64,000 nucleotides of DNA. Origin: Thiorhodovibrio frisius. GTDB taxonomy: Bacteria > Pseudomonadota > Gammaproteobacteria > Chromatiales > Chromatiaceae. This document shows positions 38,780 to 45,376 of this stretch, in pieces. The stretch covers positions 3,466,501 to 3,530,500 of the forward strand of contig NZ_CP121471.1 in assembly GCF_033954835.1 (NCBI RefSeq). Reading direction: 5' to 3'. Within the stretch, counting starts at the first letter, position 1. The number at the start of each line of letters is the position of its first letter. Made by a program: the position numbers and the translations under genes. The notes under the pieces are model-generated. The model worked only from the letters and a program-made list of their open reading frames with translations. It ran no database searches and was not told where the DNA came from.

Positions 38780-41700
38780 TTAATCGGGTGCCTGACCGAG
38801 CAACACCTGCGCGAATGGCAACGTATCCGCTGCCGGTGTCGGCGTGTTGGGATCGAGCCAATGCAGCAGATGCGCCTTTTGCCGGCTGCCGGCCAAACCC
38901 GACAACGGCCCGCAGCGTTCCTGCCAGACGGCATCCAATGTCCGTTTTTGGGTACGCTGAATCGCATACCAAAGCAAGCGCAGATAACGAGCATCCAATA
39001 ACTGATACGCCGGGATGCTTTGCCAGATCTCGACAAAACGCGCCGCATCCTTGATGGGTATGCCGCCAACGGGTTCTTCGAGTTTCAGCAACCCGTTCAG
39101 ATCGTCGAGCGCCAGCGCCCGTGTGCCGGTATGAAAACTCTGCATCGACAACTGGGTACCGCGCTCGCCGATGGACTGCGCGGCCACCAAACCGACTGGC
39201 CAGGCGAGCGGCGGCTGTGTCCCATCCGGCAACGACCCATAACAAGCCGCGCAGACACCGTCCTGATCGAGACAACGGCAAGCGAGCACATCGCGCGGCA
39301 CGGTCGTCGCACCGCAATCGTCGCATCGAATCCGCCAGCCCCACAAGGCCAACACCAACCGCCGGGTCAAAAAGCCTGCTTTGGGCGTCAACAGTTTTTT
39401 ATCGACCATCGAGCTGCGCGCATTCATCGCCGCCCAGAACGTCATCTCCGTTGACATCCCTTCGACCAGGTGACGATCAAACAAAAATCGCCCGGCGTGC
39501 TCGGCCAGCGCGAATCCGCACGCGCCCGGCAGTAATGCTCCGCGTGCCGCCAGCAGTTGGCGCAGTTGCTTTGTCCCGCGCGCGCCGCTGCGCGCCATCT
39601 GCGCCAATCCCAGACCCGGTCGTGCCGCACCTGCGGTGGCTGCTTCAGTCAGCCAGGCGTCCAGATGCGCGGTGGCCGCTTGCGCCAGATCCTTGTTCCA
39701 TTGCTCGCCATCGGTCCAGGCGGCGGGTGCCGGCGGGCGCTGTTCGGCAGGCAGTTGGCAAGCCCAGGCATCGAGAATACCAAACGACGTTCCCGCCAGG
39801 GTTGCGGCACGAAAACAGCGCCGCATCCAGGCCGGAATCAGCGTGCCGACCTGATCGGGATGGGCGCGACAAAGATGCCCCATGACCTTCTGGCCATGCG
39901 CTTTCGTCCACGGAGTTTCTTGGGACCAAAGCTGGGCGCATTCCGCACAATCAACCATTTGAAGCAGTTCGCGCACCTCCAACCGCCCCGCTGCGGTTGC
40001 GGATAGCACATAATGCCCCAGCACAAAATCCTGATCGAAGGCCGGCAGCGGCGCACCATCGGCCACCGACAACAGATGGCGCGTCGGTGCCAACTGCGCT
40101 GCTTCGGCCTGCTCGTCCTCGCCAAGAGGATAGTGTATCGTCATTTCGTCGCCATCGAAATCGGCGCCGAAGCCCTGGCACACCAGCGGATGAATGCGCA
40201 ACACCAACCCATCGGCGGGTAATAAGGGATGGGGATGAAAGGCCAGTATGCTGTAGCGATGCAGCGACGGTTGGCGATTGAGCAACACCCAAGTGTCAGG
40301 GTGCGCATCCAGCCAGGCGCGCACAATCCAGTACAGCAGATGCGCCAGATCGGCGCGGCGCTGGAGCGCGGCCAAGCGCGGCGGTGCCTGCCAAAAGATC
40401 GGATCGAGCAACCGCGCCCGCCAAGTCTGCGCTGCGTTGGCAGTGGTCGGCAAGGTCTGCCCACGCTCCAGAGTCAGCGCCCGCTCGATGGCAGCGGGCA
40501 AGTCCGGCCACAACGCCAGTTGCGCACTCAGCAGCAGCGTCAGTGTCGCCGTCGGCACGCCGCACCTTTCCCAGGCCATGTCCGGGTCGGGCACAATCAC
40601 GAATCGCCCCGACCAATCGACTCGGCGTCCCAGGCCATCGTGGCGTACCACGCCCTGCTTACCAAAAATCCGCTTTTCCAGATGTTGCGTCAGACCTTTC
40701 AGTCCTGCCATCGTGTCGGGCTTTTGTGCCAACTGGGCATAATCGCGATTCAGCGCGTCCCGTCGCCACAGATCAGGGTCAGGCTGGCGCTGACGTTGCG
40801 CCAGCACGGGCAGACATTGCCGCGCCGGTACGCGCTCGTCTATGGTTTGTCCTCGCTTGCGGCTGTTCCAGCGGGGGAAGGGCAGCGGTTGGGTCAAGGT
40901 CAGATAGGCACGCGCCGGCTCGCTGTCGGGTGGCAAGGCCGTTCCGCCGACGATGGTCGGATCGGCCAGACCGCCCGTAACGGGCATGGATTGAACATGC
41001 GTCTCGGTTGGCAGCAACCATTTGCTGCGATGCGATGGGCAGGTCAAACGCAGTGCGTTCAAGGCTGCTGTCGTGATTTCGACCTGGCCGTGGTGGGTTT
41101 TTTTGCAGTACGCGCAATAAGATTCTTCTCCTATCGTCCAGACGACTTTCAGATCGGATTTGCTCAATGCGATGGCGAGCGTGAGGGTGCCGCTTGCCTG
41201 CCCTTGCGCATCTCTCAAGGGCCAGGCCACCGTGCATTCGACATTCGCGCGTTTGGTCTCCGGCAGCTCCAAACAGACCCGATGCTCGCCAAAGTGGGCA
41301 CCATCGAGCAACATTCGCAAGACATCGGCCACGGTCGGCACCGGATCGTCATTGCGTTTGGTCGTGCCCGTCGCGGTTAAGGGGGCCGGCAAGCGATAGG
41401 CACAATCGGGCTGGGCGCAGTGCCACTGTGCTGCCAGCACCGGTTGCCAGACGCGATCCCGGGTGACGACTTCCCGCCCTTCGTGGCACAAAGTCGCATC
41501 CGCAAGCCATTGCAAACGCGGTGCGCCATTGCCCAGGATCAGGTCGATGCCCAGTGCGTACAGATGATCGCCTATGCTGGCCAGCGTTTGCGACTGGGAT
41601 GCCAAGGCAGTCGGCGCGACCAGCGGCAGCGGCTGTTGAGGATCCGATTTGTAGCCCAGCACTGCTGCCAGGTTGGCACGCGCCTGGTGCGCCGCCAAGG

Positions 41701-43918
41701 CCCAGATTTCCATTTCGCCGATCCGCTGACCGCCACCCTGGCGGCGTCCCGCTACCGGCTGTCCATTACTTAGGCGATAACGGTCGCGCGGCCCGCGTCC
41801 GGCGCGCACCTGCGCTTTGCGCGGCGGATGATGACGCAGTCGCACGATATGCTGAAAGCCCACCGTCACCGGCTGTTCGGTCCAGACCCCTTGCATTTCT
41901 TGCATTTTTTGCGTTTCCGCCTCCGGCAACGGCACCCACAGCCGCATCCGTCCCTGGGCATCGATTGCCGGGTCGGTTTGTCCAGCGCCCCAGGTCGCGA
42001 AGGCGCGCGCCATCGCCCCCAGATCGACCGGCGCCTGTTCGGGCGCGTAAGCGCCAGCAGCCGGTGCCATCCACCAACCGGGCATCTCCAACGCCCGCAG
42101 CAGGGTCGCTTGGGTTTCGATCAGCTGCCCCAGGTTCATCCGCGACACCACCCCCATAGGATTGAAGACCAAATCGACGGGTCGGTGACGCAACGCCGGC
42201 GGTAAGCGCGGATCGTCGGGCAAGCGCGGCAGGCGCTCGGGTGGCAAAAAACAGGCAATCACGCCTTTGTTGCCATAGCGTCCCATCAGTTTATCGCCAA
42301 CGACCAAAGGCCGATGATAACGGATCGACCAATCCAACCGACCGCCCAACAACGGGCTGGCCGGTTCCCGATACTCCAATCGCTGTAACTGGCCGCCATC
42401 GTCGCTCTGACTCACAATCACCTGATCGCGACCTTGCCGGGGATCGTGAAACCAGGCCAGCGGCGTATCGCGATCCAGCGGCGCGCCCGGCGTCAGCCAT
42501 GCCTCCCGGCGTGTCGGCACCCAGCCGGGACGCACATAACAGCCGTGCGTGGTTTCTGTACGCCAATCCAGGCGCCCATCGTCGGCCAACCGCCGATTGG
42601 CCACGATGGCATCCTCGTAATTCCAGCCGAAAAACGGCAGATAGGCCACCAACAGATCGACGCCCGCCATCGGCAAATCGATAAAATCCTGCTCGGTGCC
42701 GGTTTGAATCGCCGGCGGTTGCGCTCCGGCGATGGGCACCGCCTGCTTGAGATTTTTCGCGGCCATCATTGCCCGCGCGCCGTCGTTATGTTGAAAAAAC
42801 GGCACCAAGGCGGCGGCGTGACCAAGGGTTTCGTTGGGTGCAGGCGATTCTGCCGCCCGCGAGAAATGCCCGCTCAGATCGACCTGCACGCCCCGCGCCA
42901 GCGCCAGATCGATGCCAACGCGCGGCGACTCAGACGTTTCCACCGGACAAATCCAGCCTTGCATGCTGGGATGATTTTGCCGGTCGCGCGGCGGGCGCCG
43001 TTCGAGAGCGGTGCCGGCCCATCGTTGCACCGCATGTAATTGCGCCAGGGCTTCGACAGCATTGATGGGATCAAAAGGCAACAGCCAACCGCGCCGCACG
43101 AGCGTCGAAGCGGCCGGAATCAAGCCATCCCACTGGCGCGGAGCGCTCAGGTGCGCCCACACATCGGCAGCAAGTTGAGGAGACGGGGTGCTCGGCGCGG
43201 CGAGGAAGGTCTCAATCTTGTGGTTCAGCGCGGTGTTCTTGGAGGTCAATAAGCATTCGTACAAGTGCTGTAACACGCGCACGCACAAAAAATGTCCGTA
43301 GGTCCACAACCGCTGATAGCTTAAATCCTGCACATCGTACACTTTATCTGCGGGCGGATGCGCGGTCAGCACCTGGCGGGCGGCATCGTCAAAGTCCTGA
43401 GCCGCCGCCGGAATCCAGGGACGATCAAGGCTCGTATGTGTCCAGGCCGTAGCCAAAAGCGGCAAGGACCGGCGCTGGGGGGCTTTGGCGGTCGGTTGGT
43501 TGTCCTTTGGCGGTTGCCAATAAAATCCGTCCAAAAAGACCAGTCGCGTGCTGGGCTCGGCATCCGGGGTCAGGCGCAGTTGCCAGCTCCCGGGGCGCGC
43601 GTCCAGCCACGGACGCCAGGTGAAGCGACGCGCTTGCAGGGCGCCATCCGTGGCCAGAACAAAGACGCCCTGCCAGGGATAAGGAAACGGGATCGACAAC
43701 GGTTCTGCTACTTCTTCCCAGCGCACCACCAGCCGCGCCCGCAAATCCAGATTGTGCTGCACGCATGCCTGCTGTTGAGCTTCTGTGGGCACCTCGCAGC
43801 GGAGATCCAGCGCGCCCGTCGGCAACAGGGGCCGCAACACGGCTTCCCATCGTTCCAACAACGTATTTTCCAACCCTTGGACATCGAGTGAATAAGGTTG
43901 ACCAGCCGTCTCGTACAT
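38780..43918 (-). CDS. Single-chain RNA polymerase: fused beta and beta' catalytic cores, CRISPR-associated
   Basis: A 1712-aa protein with both halves of a multisubunit RNA polymerase in one chain. Beta part: LVAYLPFFGWNYEDAI (~423), GDKLMGRYGNKGV with both catalytic lysines (~539), NPMGVVSRMNLGQL (~585), GGQRIGEMEIWAL (~726). Beta' part: GKQGVVRHDGLGRRVDWSGR, RQPSLHRYSILAFHP (~1210), the metal-binding ADFDGDEM (~1250), bridge helix SGARGTKQLRQLLAARG (~1442), a CxxC...CxC...CxxC zinc site (~1531) and the trigger-loop region AAQSIGERGTQLSMQSFH (~1576). A zinc-ribbon-like insert is near 900-950. It is far shorter than beta plus beta' together and lacks the N-terminal lobes. Start ATG 43918 has AGGAAG upstream; cas2 ends 39 bp before it. 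Confidence 0.9.
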   Translation of the reverse strand: MYETAGQPYSLDVQGLENTLLERWEAVLRPLLPTGALDLRCEVPTEAQQQACVQHNLDLRARLVVRWEEVAEPLSIPFPYPWQGVFVLATDGALQARRFTWRPWLDARPGSWQLRLTPDAEPSTRLVFLDGFYWQPPKDNQPTAKAPQRRSLPLLATAWTHTSLDRPWIPAAAQDFDDAARQVLTAHPPADKVYDVQDLSYQRLWTYGHFLCVRVLQHLYECLLTSKNTALNHKIETFLAAPSTPSPQLAADVWAHLSAPRQWDGLIPAASTLVRRGWLLPFDPINAVEALAQLHAVQRWAGTALERRPPRDRQNHPSMQGWICPVETSESPRVGIDLALARGVQVDLSGHFSRAAESPAPNETLGHAAALVPFFQHNDGARAMMAAKNLKQAVPIAGAQPPAIQTGTEQDFIDLPMAGVDLLVAYLPFFGWNYEDAIVANRRLADDGRLDWRTETTHGCYVRPGWVPTRREAWLTPGAPLDRDTPLAWFHDPRQGRDQVIVSQSDDGGQLQRLEYREPASPLLGGRLDWSIRYHRPLVVGDKLMGRYGNKGVIACFLPPERLPRLPDDPRLPPALRHRPVDLVFNPMGVVSRMNLGQLIETQATLLRALEMPGWWMAPAAGAYAPEQAPVDLGAMARAFATWGAGQTDPAIDAQGRMRLWVPLPEAETQKMQEMQGVWTEQPVTVGFQHIVRLRHHPPRKAQVRAGRGPRDRYRLSNGQPVAGRRQGGGQRIGEMEIWALAAHQARANLAAVLGYKSDPQQPLPLVAPTALASQSQTLASIGDHLYALGIDLILGNGAPRLQWLADATLCHEGREVVTRDRVWQPVLAAQWHCAQPDCAYRLPAPLTATGTTKRNDDPVPTVADVLRMLLDGAHFGEHRVCLELPETKRANVECTVAWPLRDAQGQASGTLTLAIALSKSDLKVVWTIGEESYCAYCKKTHHGQVEITTAALNALRLTCPSHRSKWLLPTETHVQSMPVTGGLADPTIVGGTALPPDSEPARAYLTLTQPLPFPRWNSRKRGQTIDERVPARQCLPVLAQRQRQPDPDLWRRDALNRDYAQLAQKPDTMAGLKGLTQHLEKRIFGKQGVVRHDGLGRRVDWSGRFVIVPDPDMAWERCGVPTATLTLLLSAQLALWPDLPAAIERALTLERGQTLPTTANAAQTWRARLLDPIFWQAPPRLAALQRRADLAHLLYWIVRAWLDAHPDTWVLLNRQPSLHRYSILAFHPHPLLPADGLVLRIHPLVCQGFGADFDGDEMTIHYPLGEDEQAEAAQLAPTRHLLSVADGAPLPAFDQDFVLGHYVLSATAAGRLEVRELLQMVDCAECAQLWSQETPWTKAHGQKVMGHLCRAHPDQVGTLIPAWMRRCFRAATLAGTSFGILDAWACQLPAEQRPPAPAAWTDGEQWNKDLAQAATAHLDAWLTEAATAGAARPGLGLAQMARSGARGTKQLRQLLAARGALLPGACGFALAEHAGRFLFDRHLVEGMSTEMTFWAAMNARSSMVDKKLLTPKAGFLTRRLVLALWGWRIRCDDCGATTVPRDVLACRCLDQDGVCAACYGSLPDGTQPPLAWPVGLVAAQSIGERGTQLSMQSFHTGTRALALDDLNGLLKLEEPVGGIPIKDAARFVEIWQSIPAYQLLDARYLRLLWYAIQRTQKRTLDAVWQERCGPLSGLAGSRQKAHLLHWLDPNTPTPAADTLPFAQVLLGQAPD

Positions 43919-43957
43919 CGCGCGCTTCCTCATGGTAACAGCGCCATCATAAACGAT

Positions 43958-44242
43958 TTAGAGCACAAAGGCCGCTTCTTCCGGGCGCAGCCCCGTCGTC
44001 CCCTGACCGATGATCGTGGTTTGCGCTTCTTGGCTAAGTCGATACATCATTGCGTGACCGGTAGTGAAGCCTAATTTATTAATCTCGCGCTTCAAGCGCT
44101 GCCAGCCTGAGCGATTCGTCAACACTTCAAATACGCTTTTCTGTACTCGAAAACCATACCCCTGTAACAATCGATCCAACCGCAAGCGTTCACGATCACT
44201 GCTGATATCATAAGCCACAAGAAGATGCACAATTCGGCGCAT
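43958..44242 (-). CDS. cas2: CRISPR adaptation protein Cas2
   Basis: A 94-aa protein with the Cas2 ferredoxin fold pattern: VHLLVAYDISSDRERLRLD with the conserved aspartate, FRVQKSVFEVLTN, and a C-terminal TTGLRPEEAAFVL. It is the structural partner of Cas1 in spacer integration. ATG 44242 has GGAGG upstream. It lies first in the operon with the fused RNA polymerase and is separated from the cas6-RT-cas1 gene by 1.1 kb. Confidence 0.9.
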   Translation of the reverse strand: MRRIVHLLVAYDISSDRERLRLDRLLQGYGFRVQKSVFEVLTNRSGWQRLKREINKLGFTTGHAMMYRLSQEAQTTIIGQGTTGLRPEEAAFVL

Positions 44243-44267
44243 ACAATAACCTCCAGCTGAGAAAATC

Positions 44268-44306
44268 AAAAAAAACGCCTCCAAGCGTTGTGGTGCTGGA
44301 GGCGTT
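44268..44306 (-). terminator. Hairpin with T-run directly upstream of cas2
   Basis: An inverted repeat, AACGCCTCCA (44274-44283) and TGGAGGCGTT (44297-44306), is followed on the minus strand by eight T. Only about 25 nt separate the T-run from the cas2 start, including its ribosome binding site. A promoter for cas2 downstream of the hairpin is therefore unlikely, and transcripts must read through it. This suggests an attenuator as well as a terminator. Confidence 0.7.
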
Positions 44307-44542
44307 AGCGGTTAAAGCAGAAACGAGCGTCATGAAAGACGATTGTTATCGTTATCGTGATCGTGCTTGAAGGGATAAGGTAATAGGCATTTCTAATTTT
44401 AATAACCTATGCTAATAAAATGATGCTGAAATTCATGTCCGGGTTGGAGCCCGGTTTTGGCTTAGCGATCTTTGGTAAATGATTTAATTGATTTCAGAAA
44501 TATCCATCATGATTGCGAGGTGCACGTATCAGTCAGAGCGAT
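44307..44542. promoter_or_regulatory. AT-rich leader region upstream of the cas2-polymerase operon
   Basis: This 236-bp region is AT-rich compared with its surroundings and contains no gene. On the minus strand it has several A/T boxes (for example around TTATTAAAATTAGAAATG) and a short repeated CGATAACGATAAC. It is the probable promoter and 5' leader of the cas2 operon; the exact promoter is not assignable by eye. Confidence 0.4.
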
Positions 44543-44800
44543 CTATGCGGCCGCCAAGCGCCCCCGCGCAAACATTAGCCCATGACCGGTTGCGGCCAAG
44601 CGGCGCAGTTGCGCACGCAAGGATTTGACTGCGCGATGGTCCGAGGGTGAAAACGGCACTAGCACGAAATCTTGGGTCACGCTGCTGCGCACTTTCACAT
44701 GCCGTGATCCATCATCAAGATAAAGTGACGGGGTTTGAGCCAGAAATTGGCTTACCAGCTTGCGGATATCGGGTTGGGTAGAAATCTTTGGTGTGGCCAT
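44543..44800 (-). CDS. Small uncharacterised protein between the two adaptation genes
   Basis: An 85-aa protein from ATG 44800 (MATPKISTQPDIRKLV to FARGRLAAA). Its middle, HVKVRSSVTQDFVLVPFSP, then SDHRAVKSLRAQLRRLAATG, is compact and basic at the C-terminus, suggesting nucleic acid binding. I recognise no family for certain. It is isolated, with the cas2 attenuator downstream and 576 bp without a gene upstream. Confidence 0.45.
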   Translation of the reverse strand: MATPKISTQPDIRKLVSQFLAQTPSLYLDDGSRHVKVRSSVTQDFVLVPFSPSDHRAVKSLRAQLRRLAATGHGLMFARGRLAAA

Positions 44801-45022
44801 GGTATCGCACCTTATATCGCTCGGTTGTCGTACCGGACGCGGCATGCACCCGGTTCCTGGGGCTATCCCCATTAGCGATATACGATTCAGAAATAGATGC
44901 GAGCAGGCAGAGTCCCCGAGGCGCCATTGGAACCGCGTAGTCAGCAGTTAAGCGCGATCCTAGTGTGTCAATTTTTCCTCTGAGAGAGCATCGGATTTAC
45001 GTAATTTTGTCGTCTTATCGGC

Positions 45023-45046
45023 AAAAAAGCCCCGGTTTCTCGAGGC
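45023..45046 (-). terminator. Candidate terminator downstream of cas6-RT-cas1
   Basis: On the minus strand GCCTC pairs with GGGGC (one G-U) around an 8-nt loop and is followed by six T. The stem is short, so the call is moderate. It would end the transcript of the cas6-RT-cas1 gene about 330 nt after its stop. Confidence 0.45.
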
Positions 45047-45286
45047 GTGTGTTAGAAACAAGCTGTCTTCGGCGAAACTTCAGCGACTCTTAGTCGTATT
45101 CTCAGCTACAGTTACCCTCATCGGATTCCTGATGTTGTCCTTCCGAGCAATCGTGGCCGTCGATCATATCGCCCGCTTCATCTTCCTAGTCACGGCGCGC
45201 TTACACGATTAAGAGATCAAAAGGCTTGGTGTTCTGTGCAACTGTGGCTGCCCTTTTTGGAAAGGGAGGACGCTGATTTGCGATGT

Positions 45287-45321
45287 GTCGCAAGCCCGGT
45301 CGGGATGTCCCTTTCGGGAAA
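45287..45321. repeat. Lone degenerate CRISPR repeat
   Basis: A 35-nt stretch matches the array repeat at 29 of 35 positions when aligned without gaps. Differences fall at repeat positions 8, 14, 19, 27, 33 and 35. It lies on the same strand as the array repeats, 55 bp downstream of the cas6-RT-cas1 stop, with no second copy nearby. Chance similarity at this length is unlikely. Confidence 0.75.
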
Positions 45322-45376
45322 CATTTTTACAGTCTGTGCTGAATTGTGTCCAAAATTGGTCTCCCTCGCGGTGCAT

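Larger units (their letters stand above)
44801..45376. other. Non-coding region downstream of cas6-RT-cas1
   Basis: This region of 576 bp has no supportable gene. A plus-strand frame at 45236-45460 runs through the cas1 end and has no recognisable content. It holds a lone degenerate CRISPR repeat (45287-45321) and a minus-strand terminator-like hairpin (45023-45046), so it may be the 3' untranslated part of the cas6-RT-cas1 transcript. Confidence 0.5.

Noticed and set aside
38780-43918. That the fused polymerase is the housekeeping rpoB-rpoC
   Set aside because: It is about 1000 residues shorter than beta plus beta', strongly divergent, lacks neighbours such as rplL, rpsL or rpsG, and sits in an operon with cas2.
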